Assembly (NCBI RefSeq): GCF_003815715.1
Contig: NZ_CP033922.1
Coordinates: 4,574,001 to 4,638,000 of the forward strand
Direction of reading: 5' to 3'
Length of the DNA: 64,000 nucleotides
From: Chryseobacterium sp. G0162
GTDB taxonomy: Bacteria; Bacteroidota; Bacteroidia; Flavobacteriales; Weeksellaceae
Positions 16,820 through 24,174 of the stretch are shown one piece after another. Both the position numbers and the translations under genes were made by a program. The notes beneath the pieces are model-generated. The model was not told the origin of the DNA, did no database searches, and worked only from the letters and a program-made list of their open reading frames with translations. Each line of letters begins with the position of its first letter. The first letter of the stretch is position 1.

Positions 16820-18559
16820 ATGGAAACACTACTTCTATACTTTGGAAAAGTAATTTTATGTTCTGGTGTAATGTTTTTGTATTATCAATTGTCTTTAAAA
16901 GACAAGACATTCCATCATTATAATAGATTCTATCTTTTGTTGGCAATTGTGGTGTCACTGCTGCTGCCCCTTATCAAACTGGATGATTTTACGATAGAGG
17001 TTAATAGTGATGTATACTTGTTGTTGGATAAGATTCAGAATTTTAACACACAAAAAAACGTAAACAATGGTAACCTTTATTTTAACATTATTTTTTCAGC
17101 TCTGGGACTGGTTTCTTTCTACTTTTTAGGAAAGCTTATCTACGGGATTGTTAAGATCCAGCAGTTTAAGGAACAGTTTCAGAAAGAAAGTTTTGACGGG
17201 ATCAATTTTTACCGTACAGACTTAACCGAAGCTCCGTTTTCATACTTTAAGAACCTTTTCTGGAAGAATGCCATTACCCTGGATTCTGATATCGGAAAAC
17301 AGATTTTAAAGCATGAGATGGTACATATTGAACAGAAACATTCATTCGATAAAATTCTTATTGAAGTGGTGACAGCTATTTTCTGGTTCAACCCATTCTT
17401 TCATATCATTAAAAGAGAAATTAGTTTAATCCATGAATATCTGGCTGATAAAAAAGCCGTAAAGAATTCGGACACCAAAGCATTTGCGCAGATGCTTTTA
17501 GCAAGCCACTTTTCCGGAACACAGTTGCCTGCAGCCAGTCCGTTTCTAAGTTCAAACCTTAAAAAAAGACTTAAGATGTTACAAAAACCAAAAACCAAAT
17601 TCGGGTATGCGCGAAGAATCCTTGCATTGCCGGTTTTATTCACCGTAGCTTTTGCTTATCTGGTAAATGCTAAGAACAGGGAAATTGAGGAAACGAACCT
17701 CTCTATTAAAAAAGTAGTTTCAGAAATCAAACACGATACGGTAAAAGAAAAAACAGAACAGAAAAAAATAACAGAAGCAGAACCTGGTTCTCCTGGTACT
17801 GATCCTCAATTGGCTGAACTTGAAAAAAAGCTGGCTGAAAAAGAAAAAGAACTTGAAGGGTTGGATCCTGAGTCTAAAATTTTCGACCAGAAGATTGAGG
17901 AAATAAGTTCTTTAGCCGGAGAGATTGGTAATATTACAGCCAATATGGAAGTTGATAAATATTTCAAATCTGATGAATGGAAAAAGCAGATGAATGATCT
18001 TGAAAACATGGATCCGCTTGATAAAAAAGAACTTCGCAAAATTAAAAAAGATGCTCAAAAAGCAGCAAGAGAAGCCAGTAAAGCAGCGATAGAAGCTGAG
18101 AAAATTGGAAGAGAGGCCGAAAAAATCAGCAGGGAAGCTGCAAAGATCGGGAAAGAAGCTGCACAACAGGCAAAAATTGAAATCAGCAAAGCAAAAATTG
18201 AAGCTGGAAAAGCAAAAATAGAAAGCGAGAATGCAAGAATTCAAATGGAGAAGGCCAGACAGGAAGCTGAAAATGCAACGACAAGTCCAAGAGTTATAAC
18301 CCTAACAGGCTCTCCTAAAATCATGGTTATGCAGGCAGACTTCATTAAAAAAGACGGAAATGGGAATATTACCATGAATGGAGTGAAGAAGTATGATATG
18401 AAAGGTTGGGATAATATTAAATACTTTGTGAATGGAAATGAAGTTTCCAAGGAAGAAGCTCTTGCTATAAAACCTGAAAATATTGAAAGGATTAATATTA
18501 TTAAGGAAAATGTTGTACGAGGAACACACAATGAAATAAGAATTCAGACAAAGAAATAA
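16820..18559 (+). CDS. M56 (BlaR1-like) membrane metallopeptidase with long coiled-coil C-terminus
   Basis: A 579-residue antirepressor-type peptidase. Membrane segments occur at about 5-20, 35-52, 88-110 and again at about 270-288; the zinc motif HEMVH is at residues 165-169 with the third ligand in 'LIHEYLADKKAV'. It lacks the penicillin-binding sensor domain of BlaR1. Instead the C-terminal extracytoplasmic part (about 290-480) is a charged helical region whose middle repeats Ala/Lys/Glu/Ile blocks such as 'IEAEKIGREAEKISREAAKI', likely a coiled coil, followed by a small beta-rich end with 'KYFVNGNEVSKEEALAIKPE'. The sensed signal is unknown; it presumably relieves the BlaI-type repressor. 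Confidence 0.9.
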   Translation: METLLLYFGKVILCSGVMFLYYQLSLKDKTFHHYNRFYLLLAIVVSLLLPLIKLDDFTIEVNSDVYLLLDKIQNFNTQKNVNNGNLYFNIIFSALGLVSFYFLGKLIYGIVKIQQFKEQFQKESFDGINFYRTDLTEAPFSYFKNLFWKNAITLDSDIGKQILKHEMVHIEQKHSFDKILIEVVTAIFWFNPFFHIIKREISLIHEYLADKKAVKNSDTKAFAQMLLASHFSGTQLPAASPFLSSNLKKRLKMLQKPKTKFGYARRILALPVLFTVAFAYLVNAKNREIEETNLSIKKVVSEIKHDTVKEKTEQKKITEAEPGSPGTDPQLAELEKKLAEKEKELEGLDPESKIFDQKIEEISSLAGEIGNITANMEVDKYFKSDEWKKQMNDLENMDPLDKKELRKIKKDAQKAAREASKAAIEAEKIGREAEKISREAAKIGKEAAQQAKIEISKAKIEAGKAKIESENARIQMEKARQEAENATTSPRVITLTGSPKIMVMQADFIKKDGNGNITMNGVKKYDMKGWDNIKYFVNGNEVSKEEALAIKPENIERINIIKENVVRGTHNEIRIQTKK

Positions 18560-18568
18560 AGTTTAACC

Positions 18569-18604
18569 AGGCTTTGCCAATATCATATTGACAAAGCCTT
18601 TTTT
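18569..18604 (+). terminator. Terminator between M56 and GLPGLI genes
   Basis: Arms AGGCTTTG (18569-18576) and CAAAGCCT (18592-18599), extended by further pairing in between, followed by TTTTTT. It ends only 11 bp before the GLPGLI start codon. Confidence 0.85.
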
Positions 18605-18614
18605 ATCATCCATT

Positions 18615-19520
18615 ATGAAAACTAAAATTCTATTTTTTATATTCCTGGGAATCCTGGCCAATGCACAGGTCAACAGGTTTTTCTATGAATACAAGTTTAT
18701 TCCGGATTCTAATAATAAAGATGATGTAAAGAAAGAAATGATGTTGCTGGATATTGATAAAGATGGGTCCAACTATTATAGCCATGATAAATTTGTGGCA
18801 GATTCTACCGGACGTGCCGAGCTTGAAAAGCAATTGAAATCAGGAAGTGGAAGCATAAGCGTAAACAAAAGAGACAAACCTGGAACGGTCTCCTATAGAG
18901 TAACCAAACAATACCCTGATTTTAAAACCTATCTTTTCAGAAGTATTTCTATGGATAAATATAAAATTAAGGAAGACAAAAAACCGGAATGGAAAATTTT
19001 ACCTGAAAAGCAGAAAATAGGGGAGTACAATGCTCAAAAGGCTACAACAAGTTTTGGCGGAAGAGACTGGACGGCATGGTTTACAACAGATATTCCTATT
19101 CAGGACGGACCCTATGTTTTTTGTGGACTTCCGGGGCTTATTGTAAAAATAGAAGATACCACAGGATCTCACAGCATGCAGCTCGTAGGTAATAAAAACC
19201 TACAGTCTCCAAAGAAAGAAGAAGGATTAGAGCTTCCGGGAAATGTAAAAATACTGGGATTGGATGGTAAAGATATTGAAGTGACCAAAGACCAGTTTAA
19301 AAAAGCCTGGAAAGCCTATGTGAATGACCCTACAAAGAATATGAGAGAGCTCATGATGAGAAATGGTGGTGAAGCAGGAGGAAAAGTCGCCTTTAAAGTA
19401 AAAACGGCAGACGGTAAAGAATTCTCAGACCCCAATCAGGTATTCAAAGAAATGGAAAAGCGAACAAAAGATATGCTTCAAAAAGACAACAATCCGATAC
19501 AACCGGATCTGGTGAACTAA
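18615..19520 (+). CDS. GLPGLI family protein
   Basis: A 301-residue exported protein of the GLPGLI family, found almost only in Bacteroidota. The signal peptide starts at ATG 18615 (MKTKILFFIFLGILANAQ); the upstream ATG at 18588 would run through the terminator hairpin and is rejected. The family signature is 'DGPYVFCGLPGLIVKIEDTT', preceded by 'ATTSFGGRDWTAWFTTDIPI'. Function of the family is unknown. Its position right after a BlaI/M56 pair suggests it may belong to that regulon through read-through, but a strong terminator lies between them. Confidence 0.9.
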   Translation: MKTKILFFIFLGILANAQVNRFFYEYKFIPDSNNKDDVKKEMMLLDIDKDGSNYYSHDKFVADSTGRAELEKQLKSGSGSISVNKRDKPGTVSYRVTKQYPDFKTYLFRSISMDKYKIKEDKKPEWKILPEKQKIGEYNAQKATTSFGGRDWTAWFTTDIPIQDGPYVFCGLPGLIVKIEDTTGSHSMQLVGNKNLQSPKKEEGLELPGNVKILGLDGKDIEVTKDQFKKAWKAYVNDPTKNMRELMMRNGGEAGGKVAFKVKTADGKEFSDPNQVFKEMEKRTKDMLQKDNNPIQPDLVN

Positions 19521-19624
19521 AATTATTATTTTCTACTGAACAGGATGATCCAAAAGATAATCCTGTTTTTTGTTTATATAGGCCAATATTTCTATTTTTA
19601 AACCACATAAAACCTTAAACCTCT

Positions 19625-20191
19625 ATGACAGAAAAAGAAAAATGTGAAGCTGGACTTTTGTATGATGCCAATTATGATACAGAATTAATCGGGGAACGTG
19701 TGGCTTGTAAAGATTTGTGTTTAGAATATAATGGATTGAAGAATTCTGATACAGAAGGGAGACGGCAGTTGCTCAAAAGAATTCTGGGCAGTACAAAAGA
19801 AAATTTATGTATTGAACCTTCCTTTTGGTGTGACTACGGGTATAATATTGAAGTGGGTGATCACTTTTATGCCAATCATAATCTTGTGATTTTAGATTGT
19901 GCTAAAGTTAAATTTGGTGATAATGTCTTTATAGGACCCAATTGCAGCTTTTATACAGCAGGACATCCGCTTGATGTAAAACAGAGAAATGCAGGGTTGG
20001 AATATGCCCGTCCGATTACGGTAGGAGATAATGTATGGTTGGGAGGAAATGTAGTGGTTTTACCTGGGGTAACCATCGGAAATAATACGGTAATAGGAGC
20101 GGGTAGTGTAGTTACCAAAAATATCCCGGAGAATGTTGTCGCCGTAGGAAATCCTTGTAAAGTGGTGAAAAATATTGAAGGAAATGAATAA
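19625..20191 (+). CDS. Sugar O-acetyltransferase (maltose/galactoside acetyltransferase type)
   Basis: A 188-residue left-handed beta-helix enzyme that transfers acetyl from acetyl-CoA to sugars. The N-terminal 'MTEKEKCEAGLLYDANYDTEL' matches the Maa/LacA helical cap ('M..GelYdasDpeL'), and hexapeptide repeats run from about residue 65 to 180, with 'GPNCSFYTAGHPLDVKQRN' containing the catalytic histidine and 'GDNVWLGGNVVVLPGVTIGN' the usual coil. Complete length. A strong bidirectional terminator follows. The true acceptor sugar is unknown; these enzymes are often detoxifying or of low specificity. Confidence 0.93.
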   Translation: MTEKEKCEAGLLYDANYDTELIGERVACKDLCLEYNGLKNSDTEGRRQLLKRILGSTKENLCIEPSFWCDYGYNIEVGDHFYANHNLVILDCAKVKFGDNVFIGPNCSFYTAGHPLDVKQRNAGLEYARPITVGDNVWLGGNVVVLPGVTIGNNTVIGAGSVVTKNIPENVVAVGNPCKVVKNIEGNE

Positions 20192-20195
20192 AATA

Positions 20196-20225
20196 AAATC
20201 CCGGAACGAAGTTCCGGGATTTTTA
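20196..20225. terminator. Bidirectional terminator between acetyltransferase and aldolase genes
   Basis: Arms ATCCCGGAAC (20198-20207) and GTTCCGGGAT (20211-20220), 3-nt loop, with T-runs in both directions. It serves both converging genes. Confidence 0.92.
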
Positions 20226-20247
20226 TATCTGAAAAAACAGTCAGGAA

Positions 20248-20901
20248 TTAAGATAACTTCTGAGAATCAGCAATAAACTGAGCCAATCCGCTGTCTGTTA
20301 ATGGGTGCTTTAATAAGCTCAAGATTGGAGGAAGTGGAGATGTAATCACATCAGCTCCAATTTTAGCACAGTCAATGATGTGCATTGAGTGACGGATAGA
20401 AGCTGCAAGGATTTCAGTTTCGAACATATAGTTATCGAAAATTAATCTGATCTCCTGGATAAGGTTTAGTCCGTCTGTAGAGATATCATCTAGTCTTCCA
20501 AGGAATGGAGAAACATAAGTTGCTCCTGCTTTAGCTGCCAAAAGAGCTTGCCCTGGAGAGAAGATCAATGTACAGTTTGTTCTGATTCCTTTATCAGAAA
20601 AATATTTTAATGCTTTGATACCATCCTTGATCATTGGAATTTTTACAACGATATTTGGGTGGATTGCAGCCAATTCGTCTCCTTCCTTAATCATTTCCTC
20701 ATAAGTTGTAGAAAGTACTTCTGCAGAAATATCTCCGTCTACAAGCTCGCAGATCGTCTTATAATGGTTTTTGATCGCTTCAGCTCCCTGAATACCTTCT
20801 TTAGCCATTAATGAAGGGTTGGTCGTTACACCATCTAAGATTCCAAGATCTTTAGCTTCCTTGATTTGCTCTAAATTAGCTGTGTCAATAAAAAATTTCA
20901 T
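20248..20901 (-). CDS. fsa: Fructose-6-phosphate aldolase / transaldolase (type 3B)
   Basis: A 217-residue class I aldolase of the short transaldolase group. The N-terminus '[20 protein letters not shown]', '[12 protein letters not shown]', the Schiff-base lysine in 'VVKIPM' (Lys87) and '[25 protein letters not shown]' are all conserved. Proteins of this length act either as fructose-6-phosphate aldolase or as transaldolase in the pentose phosphate pathway; sequence alone does not settle which, and no other pentose phosphate gene is nearby. A -7 box TATCTTTG lies about 30 bp upstream on the minus strand (20932-20925). Confidence 0.92.
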   Translation of the reverse strand: MKFFIDTANLEQIKEAKDLGILDGVTTNPSLMAKEGIQGAEAIKNHYKTICELVDGDISAEVLSTTYEEMIKEGDELAAIHPNIVVKIPMIKDGIKALKYFSDKGIRTNCTLIFSPGQALLAAKAGATYVSPFLGRLDDISTDGLNLIQEIRLIFDNYMFETEILAASIRHSMHIIDCAKIGADVITSPLPPILSLLKHPLTDSGLAQFIADSQKLS

Positions 20902-21086
20902 TTTGTTAAATAGATTTATTAATGCAAAGATAAGTCATTTAATTGAGTTCTGGGATATGATTTTTTTTGAGTACATATTGAGGAAGAGTTGTAGAATACG
21001 AGCATGATTGTGCGGGAAGTCCGAAATAGGGTATAAGATAAGAACTCAAGAATAAGTAATAATTACGGTAGCAAAAACAAAATTCA

Positions 21087-21115
21087 TTGAATATAAAATC
21101 TAATAGTTAATTTTG
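21087..21115 (+). promoter_or_regulatory. Promoter of the YdeI-like gene
   Basis: TTG (21087-21089), 18-bp spacer, TAatTTTG (21108-21115); the ATG follows at 21134. Confidence 0.75.
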
Positions 21116-21133
21116 CTTTAATACTCATACCCA

Positions 21134-21622
21134 ATGAAAAAAGCCACTTTTACAGCGACCTTGGAAATAATAGGAATCAATCCTTTTGTTTTTGTTCCCG
21201 AAAAAATTCTGGAAGCTACTTTCGAAGCATCAGGAAGAAATAAAAGTCCGATTCCGGTAAAAGGAACCGTGAATGGAAAGGAATTTCAACAAAATCTGAT
21301 GAAATACCTGGGAGAGTGGAGACTGTATGTCAATTTAACCATGTTGAAAAACTCCCCAAAGAGAATTGGAGAAAGCATTGAGGTGATGTTGGAATATGAT
21401 GATACTGAGAGAAGTATTTCTATCCACCCTCAATTAGAACAGGCCATAAAAGAGAGTACGTTGGCTAGAAATAACTTTGAAAAACTGATTCCTTCAAGAC
21501 GACATGAATTGATCCGTTATATCAACAATCTGAAAACAGAAGCCAGTATTCAGCGTAATATTGAAAAAATCATCAGGCATTTGCATGGTGAAACAGATTT
21601 CTTTGGAAAGAAGATTGAATAG
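21134..21622 (+). CDS. DUF1905 / YdeI-OmpD-associated protein
   Basis: A 162-residue cytoplasmic protein. The N-terminal half is a DUF1905 beta-barrel ('PVKGTVNGKEFQQNLMKYLGEWRLYVN'), and the C-terminal half is an OmdA-like helical segment ('IPSRRHELIRYINNLKTEASIQRNIEKIIRHL'). The family is widespread but functionally uncharacterised; YdeI names come from a genetic association in Salmonella only. It is a single gene with its own promoter and a long palindromic terminator downstream. Confidence 0.88.
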   Translation: MKKATFTATLEIIGINPFVFVPEKILEATFEASGRNKSPIPVKGTVNGKEFQQNLMKYLGEWRLYVNLTMLKNSPKRIGESIEVMLEYDDTERSISIHPQLEQAIKESTLARNNFEKLIPSRRHELIRYINNLKTEASIQRNIEKIIRHLHGETDFFGKKIE

Positions 21623-21675
21623 GAAATCAGAAACTAAACATCAAAATTTCATGGAAGAAGTGATGATAAAATAAA

Positions 21676-21712
21676 AAAACAAAATCCGGAACATGTTCCG
21701 GATTTTGTTTTT
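21676..21712. terminator. Bidirectional perfect-palindrome terminator
   Basis: A loop-less palindrome centred at 21693/21694 with arms at least 15 bp long (AAATCCGGAACA paired with TGTTCCGGATTT, plus flanking A/T pairs). It serves the converging YdeI-like and TPR genes. Confidence 0.9.
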
Positions 21713-21715
21713 TAT

Positions 21716-22279
21716 CTATGAATTTAAAGTTTTGCTCAATTTTATGGCGTCCTGGTTGTTAGGATCGTATTTCAACGATTTTGCAATATGTTCTTTTGCT
21801 TTATTAGGATCACTTTGTTGTTCTGAGAAGGCAATATAGAAATAGGCATAGGCCAGATTCTTTTTATTTTGTTCCACTTCTTCAGGTTTTACTGCAGCGA
21901 TGTACTTTTCATAAGCAATTTTTGCATTGGCATCATCTTTAGCCGACTGATAAGCATAAGCCTGGCTGTAATAAGATGGAGCCCAATCTGGTAATAAAAC
22001 AGATATTTTTTTCCAGGTATCAATTGCATTGGTCCAATCGGATGCTTCCTGGTAAATAGTTGCTAATTTAGCTAAGGCTTCCGTATCTTTTGGATTGGTT
22101 TCAATTTGTTTTTTAAGACCTTCTATAGTAGGATTTGTTGATTGAGTGGCAACAGCAGTTTGATTTGCTGTGTTGTTGGCACTATCCGGTTGAGTAGTTT
22201 GAGCACTTACAAAACTGGCACTTCCTACAAGAATTAAACCTGCAAATAGGTTTTTGATATTTACTTTCGGCATTTTCAT
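21716..22279 (-). CDS. Exported TPR-repeat protein
   Basis: A 187-residue protein with a signal peptide (about 1-26, ending VSAQ), a Thr/Asn/Gln-rich linker, then at least three tetratricopeptide repeats (from about residue 58: 'PKDTEALAKLATIYQEASDW', 'PDWAPSYYSQAYAYQSAKDD', 'KKNLAYAYFYIAFSEQQSDP'). It is probably periplasmic and involved in protein-protein contacts; no partner is evident. ATG 22273 is an alternative start. It is a single gene with a strong terminator. Confidence 0.88.
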   Translation of the reverse strand: MKMPKVNIKNLFAGLILVGSASFVSAQTTQPDSANNTANQTAVATQSTNPTIEGLKKQIETNPKDTEALAKLATIYQEASDWTNAIDTWKKISVLLPDWAPSYYSQAYAYQSAKDDANAKIAYEKYIAAVKPEEVEQNKKNLAYAYFYIAFSEQQSDPNKAKEHIAKSLKYDPNNQDAIKLSKTLNS

Positions 22280-22404
22280 AATCTTATATTTTAATAATTC
22301 TGAAAATTAAAATTCAATAATAATTCCATAAATGCTCAAATTTTAGAGGCTTTAAGTTTTTTTAGAAAATATTAACGGGAATTCTATTTTTTTTAGATTA
22401 ATTT

Positions 22405-22434
22405 TTGATTCGTTGTTGTTTGAGTCTATCTTTG
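22405..22434 (+). promoter_or_regulatory. Promoter of the peptidase E operon
   Basis: TTG (22405-22407), 19-bp spacer, TAtcTTTG (22427-22434), then the ATG at 22464; a perfect match to the Bacteroidota promoter pattern. Confidence 0.8.
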
Positions 22435-22463
22435 TAAGTCTATTTTTATAATCAAAATATCGT

Positions 22464-23156
22464 ATGAATATCATATTAGCTTCCACATCCACTCTTTTTG
22501 GTGGGGAATATCTGGAATATTTAAGAGAAGAATTAATTCAATTATATACAGGAATTGACGAAATTGTTTTTGTTCCTTTTGCCCGGCCGGGTGGTATTTC
22601 CCATGATGAGTATACGGCAAAAGCCCGTTCATTTTTCGAAACCATTAATATTAAAGTAAAGGGTCTTCACGAATTTGAAGATAAAATTGAAGCTTTAAAC
22701 AAGGCAAAAGGTTTTTTTACAGGTGGTGGAAATACATTTTTATTGGTGAAAACATTGCACGAAGAAGGATTGATGTCTGTTTTAAAAGAAAATGTAACCC
22801 ATGGAAAACCATACCTGGGATGCAGTGCAGGAAGCAATATCGGAGGACAGAATATGAAGACTACGAACGATATGCCGATTGTTTATCCGCCAAGTTTCGA
22901 CTGTATGGGACTGGTTCCTTTCAACCTTAACCCACATTATCTTGATCCTAACCCGGATTTAAAACATAATGGGGAAACCAGAGAAACCCGTATCCTGGAA
23001 TTCCTTACCCAAAATGACCTTAAAGTAGTTGGTCTTAGAGAAGGAAACTGGATCAGAAGAATCAATGAAACCATTACTGTGGAAGGAAAAGAACTGACCA
23101 GAATTTTTGAAAAAGGAAAAGAACCTTACGAAATAGAAGCAGGAAGCTCATTATAA
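22464..23156 (+). CDS. pepE: Dipeptidase E (peptidase family S51)
   Basis: A 230-residue cytoplasmic serine peptidase of the glutamine-amidotransferase-like fold that removes N-terminal aspartate from dipeptides. The oxyanion region 'GFFTGGGNTFLLVKTL' and the nucleophile elbow 'LGCSAGSNI' (Ser121) are intact, and 'NLNPHYLDP' supplies the catalytic histidine. Length is normal. Its stop codon overlaps the next ATG by one base (TAATG), implying translational coupling with the small Cys-rich protein that follows. Confidence 0.93.
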   Translation: MNIILASTSTLFGGEYLEYLREELIQLYTGIDEIVFVPFARPGGISHDEYTAKARSFFETINIKVKGLHEFEDKIEALNKAKGFFTGGGNTFLLVKTLHEEGLMSVLKENVTHGKPYLGCSAGSNIGGQNMKTTNDMPIVYPPSFDCMGLVPFNLNPHYLDPNPDLKHNGETRETRILEFLTQNDLKVVGLREGNWIRRINETITVEGKELTRIFEKGKEPYEIEAGSSL

Positions 23157-23551
23157 TGAAGCAGGAAGACCTCAATTGTTTTATAGAACGCAATCTGAAG
23201 AATTTTTCAGTGAACAGTACCGGTTGGAATACTCTGATCGGAGAAATGCTGTCTGAGTTGGTTAATGCAGGATGGAATATGGAACATGATGTTTTTGGAA
23301 AAGAAAAATTCGGGGAGCTGCGATGCTATATTTATTCTGAGGATGAAGAACTGAATACCAATCTGAGAAAGATCACTAATAAATATTCCCAATTATCTCA
23401 AAAGGTCTGTGAGATTTGTGGTAATGAAGGAAAACTAAGGATGATTAATTCCTGGGAAACTACTTTATGCCTTAATCACTTTCTTGATCAGAAACCTATC
23501 ATGGAAATTGATGAAAACAGAATATTATTTATAAGAATAAATCTATTCTGA
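23156..23551 (+). CDS. Small conserved protein with C-x2-C motif, 131 aa
   Basis: A cytoplasmic protein of a widespread uncharacterised type: 'GWNTLIGEML..LVNAGWN' near the start, 'KEKFGELRCYIY' in the middle and 'CEICGNEGKLR..WETTLCLNH' at the end. Similar proteins appear in many bacteria, sometimes near toxin-immunity genes, but I know of no assigned function. Cys-x2-Cys plus a later Cys and His could bind zinc. The start overlaps the pepE stop, so it is translated from the same message. The next gene carries a similar 'CEICG' motif. Confidence 0.78.
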   Translation: MKQEDLNCFIERNLKNFSVNSTGWNTLIGEMLSELVNAGWNMEHDVFGKEKFGELRCYIYSEDEELNTNLRKITNKYSQLSQKVCEICGNEGKLRMINSWETTLCLNHFLDQKPIMEIDENRILFIRINLF

Positions 23552-23553
23552 AT

Positions 23554-24018
23554 GTGAGGGATATTATACAAACTGAAGTGGAATTCGATTTGAAAAAATT
23601 GAAACTTTACACAAAAGATCACATTAATACCGATGAATATTTCTCTTTTTCCTGCTATGAACCGAATTATTATCTGCTTTTGAAGACTATTCCGCAGCAC
23701 TTATTTCCGGAAGATCTACGGAACAGAATTTCAGATCTGTTCCAGAATCTCCAGAACTGTGAGATCTGCGGGCATGTAGCTGTATATCATAAATCCTGTT
23801 TACGCTGTCATAATGAACCTTGGGGTACCAGCGAATATCATGAAGAAGACTATGAGGGAAAGTCAGAATATATAAAAGAATGTCAAATGGATATTTTCAT
23901 AGATGAAGATGGCTATGAGGAATGTTTTAAATATGATTGCTCTTTTGAGAAAATTCCTGACCATCAGATTCTTTTCACTCCCGATGATCTCGAAGAATAT
24001 GAAAAGCTTTTATTTTAA
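23554..24018 (+). CDS. Zinc-ribbon-like hypothetical protein, 154 aa
   Basis: Start is a GTG at 23554, 2 bp after the previous stop; no ATG fits because the nearby ATG at 23552 is followed at once by TGA. An acidic protein with a C-x2-C-x9-C-x2-C ribbon ('NCEICGHVAVYHKSCLRCHN'). The rest has no family I recognise. It is third in the pepE operon. Its 'CEICG' motif resembles the gene before it, but outside this motif I see little alignment, so the two may share only a metal-binding module. Confidence 0.7.
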   Translation: MRDIIQTEVEFDLKKLKLYTKDHINTDEYFSFSCYEPNYYLLLKTIPQHLFPEDLRNRISDLFQNLQNCEICGHVAVYHKSCLRCHNEPWGTSEYHEEDYEGKSEYIKECQMDIFIDEDGYEECFKYDCSFEKIPDHQILFTPDDLEEYEKLLF

Positions 24019-24042
24019 CTATATTTGATTTAGAATAATGAT

Positions 24043-24126
24043 ATGCAATTTTACATCTCTGTCCATCTGATGAAGGAGGAGTCAGAATGGTACCATGTAT
24101 CATATGAAGATGGTGGATCAATGTAA
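24043..24126 (+). CDS. Possible small protein, 27 aa
   Basis: An ATG-started frame of 27 codons ending in TAA. The translation starts MQFYISVHLM and ends WYHVSYEDGGSM, compositionally protein-like (aromatic and acidic residues, no low-complexity run). It may be a genuine small gene or the remnant of a longer one; it sits between the Cys-rich gene and dacB with no clear ribosome-binding site. Confidence 0.3.
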   Translation: MQFYISVHLMKEESEWYHVSYEDGGSM

Positions 24127-24174
24127 AATTTGTATATGCTTACCAGCAAAATTTTAGCACAAAACAACAATGCA

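Noticed and set aside
17806..18244. Long minus-strand frames inside the M56 gene
   Set aside because: They arise from the repetitive Lys/Ala/Glu coding sequence on the plus strand and encode Ser/Phe-rich nonsense.
16820..18559. Beta-lactam resistance locus (blaR1-blaI)
   Set aside because: The M56 protein has no penicillin-binding sensor domain and no beta-lactamase or PBP2a gene lies nearby; the dacB gene is 6 kb away in another unit.
23156..24018. Toxin-immunity pair after pepE
   Set aside because: No toxin domain is visible in either protein; both look like small metal-binding proteins.
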